A stretch of 64,000 nt of DNA. Source: Luteibacter flocculans (lineage in GTDB: Bacteria; Pseudomonadota; Gammaproteobacteria; Xanthomonadales; Rhodanobacteraceae). Location: assembly GCF_023612255.1 (NCBI RefSeq), contig NZ_CP063231.1:2958001-3022000 (forward strand), read 5' to 3'. Both the position numbers and the translations under genes were made by a program. This document shows positions 21,017 to 28,998 of the stretch, piece by piece. The first letter of the stretch is position 1. Each line of letters opens with the position of its first letter. The notes under the pieces were generated by a model. It was given only the letters and a program-made list of their open reading frames with translations, had not been told where the DNA came from and searched no databases.

Positions 21017-21478
21017 ATGCGAACCGGCAGACGCGTCGCGCTATGTTTCCTGGGCCTCCTGGCCGCGGGACAACAGGCATGGGCGGCGCAGGTGCAGATC
21101 GCCGTCATAACGGCACCTGCCGAACCGCATCTTTCGTTCGATCGCGACACCCTGCGCAACGTCTATCTCAAGCGCATCTTCGTGGACGCCGAAGGTACCA
21201 AGCTCACGCCGGTGAACCTTCCGCCGGGCACCCCCGTGCGTGATGCCTTCTCGCGCACGGTCGTACGCATGTCGGACGAACGGATGCAGGATTACTGGGA
21301 CAAGCAGTACTTCCAGGGCGTCAGTCCCCCTTATGTCCTTGGGTCGGACGAAGCCGTGGTCAGGTTCGTCGCGACCACGCCCGGGGCCGTCGGCTATGTC
21401 GCGTCGTGTCATGTCGATGCGAGCGTCCACGTCGTGATGCTGCTGCCGTGGACGGGCGCGACGTCGACCTGCCCGTAA
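21017..21478 (+). CDS. Small periplasmic phosphate-binding-protein-like (PBP-like) protein
   Basis: The 153-residue product has a signal peptide (residues 1-23, ending AWAA) and resembles one lobe of PstS-like solute-binding proteins: AQVQIAVITAPAEP, then LRNVYLKRIFVDAEGTKLTPVNLPPG, and the GAVGYV segment near the end. At about half the length of a full binding protein it probably works as a single-domain accessory or sensor-associated protein rather than with an ABC transporter; none is encoded nearby. It begins three bases after the porin stop codon and is clearly cotranscribed with it. The ligand is not known; phosphate is only a family association. Confidence 0.75.
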   Translation: MRTGRRVALCFLGLLAAGQQAWAAQVQIAVITAPAEPHLSFDRDTLRNVYLKRIFVDAEGTKLTPVNLPPGTPVRDAFSRTVVRMSDERMQDYWDKQYFQGVSPPYVLGSDEAVVRFVATTPGAVGYVASCHVDASVHVVMLLPWTGATSTCP

Positions 21479-21500
21479 CAGGCTGCGGCCTGGTCGATCC

Positions 21501-21543
21501 GACATTTCTTGCAGACATTTCCTGCGCACTGCAACGGATGCAG
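21501..21543. promoter_or_regulatory. Direct and inverted repeats upstream of the sigma-54 promoter (possible enhancer sites)
   Basis: Two 13-base tandem units, GACATTTCTTGCA at 21501-21513 and GACATTTCCTGCG at 21514-21526, are followed by an inverted repeat CTGCA-N5-TGCAG at 21529-21543. They lie about 60-100 bases upstream of the -24 element at 21602, a position where enhancer-binding proteins of the NtrC family often bind. The stretch 21479-21600 holds no gene. Confidence 0.45.
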
Positions 21544-21601
21544 CCCCCGATATTGCCGTAATTGTTTCGTTATCTCCCACGTTATCAATGAGATGCGTCG
21601 T

Positions 21602-21617
21602 TGGCACGGTTCTCGCT
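21602..21617 (+). promoter_or_regulatory. Sigma-54 promoter (-24/-12) of the six-gene operon
   Basis: TGGCACGGTTCTCGCT matches the sigma-54 consensus TGGCACG-N4-TTGCW with a single mismatch and has exact GG-N10-GC spacing (GG 21603-21604, GC 21615-21616). Transcription would start near 21628, about 20 bases before the first start codon at 21648. A sigma-54 activator gene is encoded 3.6 kb away. Confidence 0.72.
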
Positions 21618-21647
21618 CTATGAGGGTCAGTCCCCCCATCGCGAGCG

Positions 21648-22391
21648 ATGCCCATGTCCGACTCCCTGTCGCCCTCCCCGTCCGACCCCTGCGTACTGGA
21701 CACGGTCGAGCCACTGCTCGCCGAGCTTCGCAGTCCGGTACAGGTGAACGTCCTGCATGCGCAGCATCCTGACCGCCCCTCGGCCGAGACCTTCGTCAAG
21801 CACGTATTCGCACGCCGCTACGGTGCCGACGTACGGAGCTTTCATCCGACCCTGCTGAGCTTCCACGAACAAGCGAATCATCGTGCAGTCGTCGGCTTTC
21901 GCGGCGGTCACGATGGCGAACTGTTTTCCGAGCAATACCTTCCCGACACGGCACCGCGGATGATCTCGGATCGCCTGGGGGTGCAGATCGACCGCGACGA
22001 ACTCGTCGAAGTCGGCCATCTCGCGCTAGAACATCCGGGCGACGCGCGCTGGGTCATCGCCGCCGCGACGCAGCACCTGCATGCGCGCGGTTACCGCTGG
22101 GTGCTTTTCACGGCAACGAGGGCACTGGTCAACGCCTTCCAGCGGCTAGGGCTTCACCCGATCGAGCTGGCGACCGCACACGCCTCCCGCCTTGCCGACG
22201 GCGGTCAGCACTGGGGCGACTACTACCGCACCCGGCCCGTCGTCTGCGCGGGCAACATCGAATCCGGCCACCGAAAGCTGCATCGGCACGTCGGCCCGGC
22301 GCAGCCGTGGCTTCGCGCCCTGCTACGTGAAAGCCGCGAGACCGCCGCGTCCGGCGTCTTCATGCGCGCCTCGACTTGCGGGGTGGAGTGA
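21648..22391 (+). CDS. Thermostable hemolysin family protein (acyltransferase-like fold)
   Basis: First gene of a six-gene coupled operon. The 247-residue product matches the thermostable-hemolysin family, named after a Vibrio protein: ETFVKHVFARRYGADVRSF near residues 45-63, RAVVGFRGG, and ELVEVGHLALEHPGDARW near 122-139. Family members resemble GNAT and acyl-homoserine-lactone-synthase folds, so an acyl-transfer role is more likely here than true haemolysis; this is inference. There is no signal peptide, so it should be cytoplasmic. The start may be ATG 21648 or 21654; the ribosome binding site is weak. Its stop codon overlaps the next start by one base. Confidence 0.78.
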   Translation: MPMSDSLSPSPSDPCVLDTVEPLLAELRSPVQVNVLHAQHPDRPSAETFVKHVFARRYGADVRSFHPTLLSFHEQANHRAVVGFRGGHDGELFSEQYLPDTAPRMISDRLGVQIDRDELVEVGHLALEHPGDARWVIAAATQHLHARGYRWVLFTATRALVNAFQRLGLHPIELATAHASRLADGGQHWGDYYRTRPVVCAGNIESGHRKLHRHVGPAQPWLRALLRESRETAASGVFMRASTCGVE

Positions 22392-23881
22392 TGCGCAACG
22401 TCTTGAAGCAGATGGCGCGACATGCGCTCACCCAGCCCGAAACAATCGCGCTGGCGGATGACGACACCACGCTGACCTACCGCGATCTCAGCCGTGCCAT
22501 CAGCGACCTGGGTGCCCAAATCGCGGCCGAGCGCGTCGCCGTCATGATGGACAACAGCGTGGCGTGGGCCGTAGTGGATCTCACCATTGCCGCGTGCGGC
22601 GCGGTCTCGATACCCGTGCCCGCGTTCTTCAGCGATGCGCAGATCGAGCATCTGCTCTCGGACGCGGCACCGGATCTGCTCATCAGCGATCGTCCGACGC
22701 CGCCGGCAGTGCTGTCGCGCACGCGCTACCGCAAGACGATCAGCGTCGCCGGAACGGAACTGCATCTTCTCGCCCTGGAGCCAGGACACCCCAGGACGCT
22801 ACCGTCCGACACAGGCAAGATTACCTACACCTCGGGCACCACCGGCCAGCCGAAGGGTGTGTGCATTTCCTATGCGGCGATGGATCGCGTCACCGAGTCG
22901 CTGGCGGATGCAGCATCCGCGCAAGCGGGCGACCGCAGCCTCACCGTGCTGCCGTTGTCGACGTTGCTTGCGAACATCGGCGGTATCTACGTGCCGCTCA
23001 GCCGCGGCGCGACCGCCCTGCTCCCCGCCATGGGGCGCTGCGGGTTCAGTGGATCGAGCGCGGTGCAACCGCAAGCGTTCCTCGGCGCGTTTCACCGCTT
23101 CGCGCCGACGGCAACCATCCTTGTTCCGCAGTTGCTGAAGCTTCTCGTCGAATGTGTCCAGGCCGGGAATCCCCTTCCACCCACGCTGCGTTTCGTCGCC
23201 GTCGGCGGCGCGCCGTGTTCCGCACCGCTGATCCTTCGCGCGAGAGCGCTGGGCATACCGGTATTCGAGGGGTACGGCCTGTCGGAAGCCACGTCGGTCA
23301 TAAGCATGAACCGACCCGGTCGCGAACGACCGGGCAGCGTCGGCGTCCCGCTGCCTCACGCAAAGGTACGCATTGCGGACGACGGCGAGATCATCGTCTC
23401 CGGCGCGCTCTTCGGCGGCTATCTCGGACAGTACGGACCGCCCATCGACGCGTGGCATACCGGGGATACCGGCTGGCTCGATGCCGACGGCTTTCTTTAC
23501 GTCAGCGGCCGTAAGAAGACGGCGTTCGCCACAGCGTTCGGACGCAACGTGTCTCCGGAGTGGGTCGAGAGCGAACTGGTCGCGACCCGTGCCGTTCTCC
23601 AGGCGGCCGTGTTCGGAGAAGGACGCGACTACAACGTTGCCGTGATCGTGCCGGCACCCGGCGTCTCTCCCGGCCAGATCGACGACGCCATCGAGACCGC
23701 CAATGCGCGGCTTCCCGACTACGCCCGCGTCCGCTCCTGGTGCGCGGCGGCGGCCCCCTTCAGTCCCCGCGACGGACTCGCCAGACCCAGCGGCGCGCTG
23801 GACAGGCAAGCCATCGCCACCCGTTACGCCACTCCGCTCGAAGCCCTTTACGAAAGAGAAGCTCCGCATGTCCACTCATGA
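22391..23881 (+). CDS. AMP-binding acyl/aryl ligase (ANL superfamily)
   Basis: Adenylate-forming enzyme that should activate a carboxylic acid as AMP ester and pass it to CoA or another acceptor. The 496-residue product has the P-loop motif YTSGTTGQPKGV near residues 144-155, GYGLSEATSV near 296-305 and HTGDTGWLDADGFLYVSGRKK near 356-376. The C-terminal subdomain is short, and at the place of the usual GK motif it reads RPSGALDR, so the catalytic lysine of the adenylation half-reaction is not evident. ATG 22391 overlaps the previous stop codon (TGATG). With its neighbours it suggests a fatty-acid-derived or amino-acid-derived metabolite. Confidence 0.88.
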   Translation: MRNVLKQMARHALTQPETIALADDDTTLTYRDLSRAISDLGAQIAAERVAVMMDNSVAWAVVDLTIAACGAVSIPVPAFFSDAQIEHLLSDAAPDLLISDRPTPPAVLSRTRYRKTISVAGTELHLLALEPGHPRTLPSDTGKITYTSGTTGQPKGVCISYAAMDRVTESLADAASAQAGDRSLTVLPLSTLLANIGGIYVPLSRGATALLPAMGRCGFSGSSAVQPQAFLGAFHRFAPTATILVPQLLKLLVECVQAGNPLPPTLRFVAVGGAPCSAPLILRARALGIPVFEGYGLSEATSVISMNRPGRERPGSVGVPLPHAKVRIADDGEIIVSGALFGGYLGQYGPPIDAWHTGDTGWLDADGFLYVSGRKKTAFATAFGRNVSPEWVESELVATRAVLQAAVFGEGRDYNVAVIVPAPGVSPGQIDDAIETANARLPDYARVRSWCAAAAPFSPRDGLARPSGALDRQAIATRYATPLEALYEREAPHVHS

Positions 23882-24539
23882 TCGTCTTGTGCGCGAAACC
23901 GAAGCGAGCCGACAGGCATTCCTGTCCATTCCCATCATCCAACGCGCGCTCGGCGGCGACGTCAACCGGAACGAATACACGGCCTTCCTGAGTCAGGCCT
24001 ACCAGCACGTACGACAGACCGTCCCGCTCATGATGGGCATGGGCTACCACCTGCCCGAACGCCTTCGTTGGATGCTGCCCGCCGTAGCCGAATACATCGA
24101 GGAAGAGATCGGCCACGACGAGTGGATCCTCGACGACCTGCAGGCATGTGGCGAAGACCCGGAGGCGATTCGCCGTGCGCCTCCCCTGCGCTCCACCGAG
24201 TTGATGATCGCCTACGCCCACGACGGCATAGCGCGAGGCAATCCGGTGTCGTTCCTGGGCATGGTCTTCGTTCTCGAAGGCGTCAGCGTGGCGCTTGCCA
24301 CGCGTGCCGCTGCCACGCTGCAAGTGGCGCTCGGACTGCCGAAGTCCGCGTTCCGCTATCTGGCGTCGCATGGCGCCCTCGATGTCGATCACGTGGGTTT
24401 CTATGAAAGCCTCGTCGACCGGCTGGATACCGAAGAGGACCGCCAGGTTCTCATTCACGCCGCGAACCGCTTCTACGCGCTGTATGGCGACATCTTCCGC
24501 GAGCTGGACCACCGCCCTTCCGAAGGAGACACCCCATGA
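23868..24539 (+). CDS. Heme-oxygenase-like iron-containing redox enzyme (TenA/PqqC/UndA fold)
   Basis: Predicted all-helical diiron-type oxidase or oxygenase. The 223-residue protein has metal-ligand-like motifs in the places expected for this fold: EEEIGHDEWIL near residues 75-85, FVLEG near 135-139 and DVDHVGFYESLVD near 170-182. Characterised relatives such as UndA, BesC and SznF act in O2-dependent C-C or N-O chemistry on small-molecule biosynthesis pathways, whereas TenA and PqqC relatives act differently, so the exact reaction is open. The gene overlaps the ligase by 14 bases, implying stoichiometric expression. Confidence 0.82.
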   Translation: MSTHDRLVRETEASRQAFLSIPIIQRALGGDVNRNEYTAFLSQAYQHVRQTVPLMMGMGYHLPERLRWMLPAVAEYIEEEIGHDEWILDDLQACGEDPEAIRRAPPLRSTELMIAYAHDGIARGNPVSFLGMVFVLEGVSVALATRAAATLQVALGLPKSAFRYLASHGALDVDHVGFYESLVDRLDTEEDRQVLIHAANRFYALYGDIFRELDHRPSEGDTP

Positions 24540-25189
24540 CCCTTTTCCGTTCGCTGACGGCCACGTTCGCCTGGGCGTGTCTGGCGCTCGTTCCTTCGCT
24601 TTCTCATGCCGACGATGTGGATGCGGCCATCAAGACCCTCAGCCAGGATTGGTCGCGCGTCACTTACACCCTGCCCAAGGCACAGCAGGACGACGCGTAT
24701 GACGCGCTCGAATCGCGCGGTGCGGCCTTGATCGCACAGTACCCTCAGCGTGCCGAACCGCGCGTCTGGCAAGCCATCATTCTGTCGACGCATGCCGGCG
24801 AGCACGGAGGGTTGGGCGCGCTCGGCATGGCGAAACATGCGCGCGACCTGCTGCAGGAGGCCGAGAAGATCCAGCCGGACGTCCTGCATGGCTCCATCTA
24901 CACCACGCTGGGCAGCCTCTATTACCAGGTACCCGGCTGGCCGGTGGGTTTCGGCGACAAGGACAAGGCCCGCACCCTGCTGCAAAAGGCATTGCAGATC
25001 GATCCCGACGGCATCGATCCCAACTACTTCTACGCCGACTTCCTCTACAAGACGGGCGACAAGGCGGGCGCCATGGAGCACTTGAAGAAAGCTCTCGCGG
25101 CGGCGCCTCGGCCCGATCGGGAGCTGGCCGACAAGGGCCGCCGGGCGCAGGTGCAGAAGCTGATCGACACCATCGACGCGGAGAAATGA
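24536..25189 (+). CDS. Exported helical-repeat (TPR-like) protein of the operon
   Basis: Function unknown. The 217-residue product starts with a signal peptide (residues 1-25, ending LSHAD) and is otherwise alpha-helical with TPR-like units, for example near residues 95-125 (AKHARDLLQEAEKIQPDV) and 140-180 (ARTLLQKALQIDPDGIDPN, AMEHLKKALAAAP). It resembles periplasmic TatT-type repeat proteins that form chaperone-like scaffolds. It overlaps the preceding oxidase gene by four bases (ATGA) and the next dehydrogenase gene likewise. It is the only exported member of the operon and may connect the pathway with the envelope. Confidence 0.7.
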   Translation: MTLFRSLTATFAWACLALVPSLSHADDVDAAIKTLSQDWSRVTYTLPKAQQDDAYDALESRGAALIAQYPQRAEPRVWQAIILSTHAGEHGGLGALGMAKHARDLLQEAEKIQPDVLHGSIYTTLGSLYYQVPGWPVGFGDKDKARTLLQKALQIDPDGIDPNYFYADFLYKTGDKAGAMEHLKKALAAAPRPDRELADKGRRAQVQKLIDTIDAEK

Positions 25190-26001
25190 CGATGAGCCTC
25201 GATCTCCGCTCCAAACGCATTCTTCTCACGGGTGCCGCCGGCGGCATCGGCCGCGAACTTGCCGAAGCACTCGCCGCGAAAGGCGCAAGACTGGGATTGC
25301 TCGGTCGCACCGACGCGTCAGTGGCGAGCCTCGACCATCTCGTGGCGACACAGCGCCTGGATGCCATTGTCATCCAGGCGGACCTGACCGATGCAGCCGC
25401 GCGCAAAGCCGCCGTGTGGCGCATGGTTCAGGCCTACGGCGGCCTGGACGTCCTCATCAATCTGGCGGGCGTGCTCGACTTTCGTTTCTTCGACGAAGCC
25501 GACGCGAGCGCCATCACGCGGGCACTACAGGTCAACGTCGAAGCACCCATGCAGATGGCTCGCGAGGTGCTTCCGGCGATGCTGGGACGCGGCTCGGGTC
25601 GCATCGTCAACGTGGGCTCCACGTTTGGAAGCATCGGCTATCCGGGTTTCGCCGCGTACTCCGCCAGCAAGTTTGCATTGCGCGGGTTTTCGCAGGCACT
25701 TCGCCGGGAACTGCACGGCACGGGCGTCGGCGTCACCTACGTCGCGCCACGCGCCGTCCGCACGGCGTTCAATCCTCCTGCCGTGCACCTCATGGCCGAG
25801 CGCAGGCTCATGCACATGGACGAACCGTCATGGGTCGCGGCGCGCATCGTGCGCGCTATCGAGAACGAGCGGAACGAAGCCTACCTCGGCTTTCCCGAAA
25901 GCCTGTTCGCCCGCCTCAACGGCGTCCTTCCGTCGCTGGTCGATGGCGCGCTGAAGAAGGCGCTTCCTGGGCTCACCCGCTACGCGAGGGGCATACCTTG
26001 A
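25186..26001 (+). CDS. Short-chain dehydrogenase/reductase
   Basis: NAD(P)-dependent oxidoreductase of the classical SDR family. The 271-residue protein has the nucleotide-binding motif TGAAGGIG near residues 14-21, NLAGVL near 88-93, a catalytic serine in VNVGSTFGSIG and the YSASK active site near 156-160. The region after 190 (RAVRTAFNP) is usual for the family. The first ATG at 25186 overlaps the previous stop codon (ATGA); ATG 25192 is an alternative. In this operon it would reduce or oxidise a keto or hydroxy intermediate made from the activated acid. Confidence 0.9.
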   Translation: MTMSLDLRSKRILLTGAAGGIGRELAEALAAKGARLGLLGRTDASVASLDHLVATQRLDAIVIQADLTDAAARKAAVWRMVQAYGGLDVLINLAGVLDFRFFDEADASAITRALQVNVEAPMQMAREVLPAMLGRGSGRIVNVGSTFGSIGYPGFAAYSASKFALRGFSQALRRELHGTGVGVTYVAPRAVRTAFNPPAVHLMAERRLMHMDEPSWVAARIVRAIENERNEAYLGFPESLFARLNGVLPSLVDGALKKALPGLTRYARGIP

Positions 26002-27011
26002 GCACCCCGCACGTCCCCATTCGTCATGGGATCTACCGCATTCTCGTCTGCCGCCCGAACCATCGGCTGGGCAACACGTTATTGCTGACACCTCTCATCA
26101 CGGAACTGCAGACGCTGTATCCGGGAGCGGAGATCGACATTGTGAGCGAAGGCGACATCGCTCACGACGTGTTCAAGGAATGGTTCAACGTGAAGCAGGT
26201 GTTCTGCCTGCCCCGCCGAGGATTCAAGCATCCGCTGGCTTTCCTGCGCATGCTCTCCCGGATCAGGCGCACCCGGTACGATCTCGTCGTCGATCCCAAC
26301 GTGGGCTCCGGTTTCGCCAGGACGCTGACACGGCTATCGCGTGGACGATACAAGCTCGGGTTCAGCGACACGCCGACGAAAGCGCTCACGCATGCCGCGC
26401 CACGAGAGCTTGCAGGACGCCACATGGCGCTCCGCCCCATCCATCTGCTGCGCTGGGCATTCGGCGCGGCCGCCTCCTACCGCTATCCACCTTTGGCCAT
26501 CCATCTGAACGAGGAGGAGCGCACCGAGGGACGCAACGTCGTCGCAGCGCTTGCCGCCGCCCAGCGTGCCAAGGGAGAGAACGGCCTTCGCATCGGCATC
26601 TTCGGCAACGCGACGGGTGCCAAGCGCTACACGACGGACTGGTGGGCGGATTTCATGGCGACGCTGTGCGAAGCCCATCCCACCGCGTCGATCATCGAGA
26701 TGATCCCCGCTCACGGGCAATCCATGCTGCGCGAGAAATGGCCCGGCTACTACTCGTCGGACATCCGTCGCATGGCGGCCGTACTGGCGGGCCTGGACCT
26801 GTTCATCACCGCCGACTGTGGAGTCATGCATCTGGGCGCGGCAGCGGGCGTGACGACCATTGGGCTTTTTCGCGTCACCGCCATGGCCGTCTATGCGCCC
26901 TACGGCGGGCACAACGCCGGCGTCAACACCGGCGATTGCTCCGGCGGCGAGACCGCGCGACACGTGCTCGGCATGATTGCCACCACGCTCGGCTACCGCC
27001 GATGCGGCTAA
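25998..27011 (+). CDS. Glycosyltransferase family 9 protein (heptosyltransferase-like)
   Basis: Cytoplasmic, membrane-associated transferase of the GT9 fold used in lipopolysaccharide core synthesis. The 337-residue protein has the N-terminal RILVCRPNHRLGNTLLLTPL segment, where the family carries its GD/GN start motif, and the C-terminal nucleotide-sugar-binding segment FITADCGVMHLGAAAG near residues 270-285. The start is a TTG at 25998 that overlaps the previous stop codon by four bases (TTGA); the frame is open far upstream, but that part is a shadow of the SDR gene. It is the last gene of the operon and is convergent with thyA at six bases. The acceptor is unknown; it may modify the operon's product or core sugar. 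Confidence 0.85.
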   Translation: MSTPHVPIRHGIYRILVCRPNHRLGNTLLLTPLITELQTLYPGAEIDIVSEGDIAHDVFKEWFNVKQVFCLPRRGFKHPLAFLRMLSRIRRTRYDLVVDPNVGSGFARTLTRLSRGRYKLGFSDTPTKALTHAAPRELAGRHMALRPIHLLRWAFGAAASYRYPPLAIHLNEEERTEGRNVVAALAAAQRAKGENGLRIGIFGNATGAKRYTTDWWADFMATLCEAHPTASIIEMIPAHGQSMLREKWPGYYSSDIRRMAAVLAGLDLFITADCGVMHLGAAAGVTTIGLFRVTAMAVYAPYGGHNAGVNTGDCSGGETARHVLGMIATTLGYRRCG

Positions 27012-27016
27012 CGTCC

Positions 27017-27913
27017 CTACACCGCGACGTCCGCCTTGATGGCAGGGTGCGGCGTGTAACCGGATAGTTCGAAATCGTCGATGCGGTAGTCATCGATGCT
27101 CGCCGCGTTGCCGACGAGTTTCAGTGTCGGCAACGCGCGTGGCTCGCGGGTCAGCTGCAATCGCGCCTGGTCGAGGTGGTTGAGGTAGAGGTGGACGTCG
27201 CCCCCGACCCAAACGAATTCGCCGAGTTCCAGCTGCGCCTGCTGTGCCACCATCAGCATCAAGGCCACGGCCCCTACCCAGTTGAACGGCGCGCCCAGCA
27301 GCAGATCGCAACTGCGCTGGTACATCATCAGGCTCAGCTTGCCGTCGGTGCTGACGTGGAACTGGTAGACCATGTGGCATGGCGGGAGGGCCATGCTGGA
27401 AATGTCCGCCACGTTCCAGGCGTGGAAAAGCATGCGCCGGCTGTACGGATTGTTGCGCAGCGTCTCGATCAGTGCCTGGATCTGGTCGTGCACGACGCCA
27501 TCGGCGCCTTGCCAGCGACGCCATTGTTTCCCGTAGACAGGACCGAGATCGCCCCAGGTTTCCGCGAAGCGTTCGTCATCGAGGATGCGCTGCTCGAACG
27601 CCTCCTGCGAGAGCTCTTCCTCGGTTTCACGACGAAATCTGGCGAGCGGCCAATCCGTCCAGATCCTTACGCCCTCTTTCAGTAGCGGGCGGATATTCGT
27701 CTGCCCGCTGAGAAACCAGAGCATCTCCTTGACCGCCAGCTTCCAGTGCACCTTTTTCGTCGTGAGTACGGGAAACTCGCCACGGCTCAGGTCGAAACGC
27801 GCGAACGCACCGAACACGGAAAGCGTGCCCACCCCGGTCCTGTCGATGCGCTTGTCGCCCTGTTCCAGGACGCGCGACATGAGATCAAGGTACTGGAACT
27901 CGGGATGGCGCAT
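27017..27913 (-). CDS. thyA: Thymidylate synthase
   Basis: Makes dTMP from dUMP with methylene-tetrahydrofolate in the cytoplasm. The 298-residue product is longer than the 264 residues of E. coli ThyA because of an insert of about 30 residues around 90-120 (RRETEEELSQEAFEQRILD), a feature also of other bacterial enzymes. The active site cysteine lies in LPPCHMVYQFHV and the preceding YSRRMLFHAWN and the QRSCDLLLGAPFNW segments are intact. It lies downstream of lgt on the same strand, an association common in gammaproteobacteria. Confidence 0.97.
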   Translation of the reverse strand: MRHPEFQYLDLMSRVLEQGDKRIDRTGVGTLSVFGAFARFDLSRGEFPVLTTKKVHWKLAVKEMLWFLSGQTNIRPLLKEGVRIWTDWPLARFRRETEEELSQEAFEQRILDDERFAETWGDLGPVYGKQWRRWQGADGVVHDQIQALIETLRNNPYSRRMLFHAWNVADISSMALPPCHMVYQFHVSTDGKLSLMMYQRSCDLLLGAPFNWVGAVALMLMVAQQAQLELGEFVWVGGDVHLYLNHLDQARLQLTREPRALPTLKLVGNAASIDDYRIDDFELSGYTPHPAIKADVAV

Positions 27914-28019
27914 GGCAGAAGACCTGGCGGTGGTACCCCCGCGGCAGCATCCAACGGCCGCAGGAGTGAGTTAGGGTTGCAGGCGGCCCGCGTGACCAAG
28001 CCGCACGGCGTCGACGATG

Positions 28020-28847
28020 TCAGCCGGCCGCCGCCACGGGGGGCGCGACCGGCGCATAAGGCGCACGGTGCGAAAGGATGAGCAGCAGGATGCCGACGGC
28101 GATCAGCGGCAGCGACAGGATCTGCCCCATCGTGACCCAGCCGAAGGCGAGATAGCCGAGCTGCGGATCGGGCACACGGACGAACTCGATGGTGAAGCGG
28201 AACACGCCGTAGAGCAGGGCGAACATGCCCGACACCGCGTAGCGCGGACGCGGCTTCATCGAGAACAGCCAGAGCACCACGAACATCGTCACGCCTTCCA
28301 GCGCGAACTCGTAAAGCGGATTGGGGTGCCGGGGCAACGCGTCCGGTGCGTTCTTGAAGATCATGCCGATGGGCAGGTCGGTGGGCTTGCCCCAGAGCTC
28401 GCCGTTGATGAAATTGCCCAGCCGCCCGAGGCCAAGCCCCAGGGGCACCAGCGGCGCCACGAAATCCACGGTGTCGAAGAACTTGATGCCATTGCGGCGC
28501 GACCACCACAGTCCCGCGACGAGCACGCCGAGCAAGCCGCCATGGAAGGACATGCCGCCGTCCCAGACGCGGAAGATCGCCAGCGGGTCGGCCCAGATCC
28601 AGTTGATCGCGGTGTAGAACAGCATGTAACCCACGCGACCGCCGATCACCACGCCCATCATCGCGTAGAACATGAGATCGCCGAAGCGGTCCGCACTCAC
28701 CGGCAGGCGACCCTGACGGCGGCGGTATTCGCCCAGCGCCCAGCCGCCAAGGAATCCACCCAGGTACATCAGACCGTACCAGTGAACGTGGACGGGCCCG
28801 ATCGAGAAGGCGACGGGGTCGAAGTGGACGACAAACGGAGTGGCCAT
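28020..28847 (-). CDS. lgt: Prolipoprotein diacylglyceryl transferase
   Basis: Inner-membrane enzyme that adds diacylglycerol to the lipobox cysteine of prolipoproteins, the first step of lipoprotein maturation. The 275-residue protein has about seven membrane segments, the H-GG-LLG segment ([12 protein letters not shown] near residue 97) and the Lgt signature [13 protein letters not shown] near 136-148. It starts at ATG 28847 and is followed after 106 bases by thyA, with which it is probably cotranscribed. It is divergent from the S9 peptidase gene. Confidence 0.97.
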   Translation of the reverse strand: MATPFVVHFDPVAFSIGPVHVHWYGLMYLGGFLGGWALGEYRRRQGRLPVSADRFGDLMFYAMMGVVIGGRVGYMLFYTAINWIWADPLAIFRVWDGGMSFHGGLLGVLVAGLWWSRRNGIKFFDTVDFVAPLVPLGLGLGRLGNFINGELWGKPTDLPIGMIFKNAPDALPRHPNPLYEFALEGVTMFVVLWLFSMKPRPRYAVSGMFALLYGVFRFTIEFVRVPDPQLGYLAFGWVTMGQILSLPLIAVGILLLILSHRAPYAPVAPPVAAAG

Positions 28848-28998
28848 GGCGTGCCCGGATCGAAAGCAGACGCCAAGTGTACCGCTCCCCCCGTACGAAG
28901 ATCGCCTTGTGGTCGCGCCGCGGATCGGCTATATCGACCCTCGGATGCCGTCCTGGGGGGACGGCACGATAGGGATCCATCGACCCAGGGGACTACCA

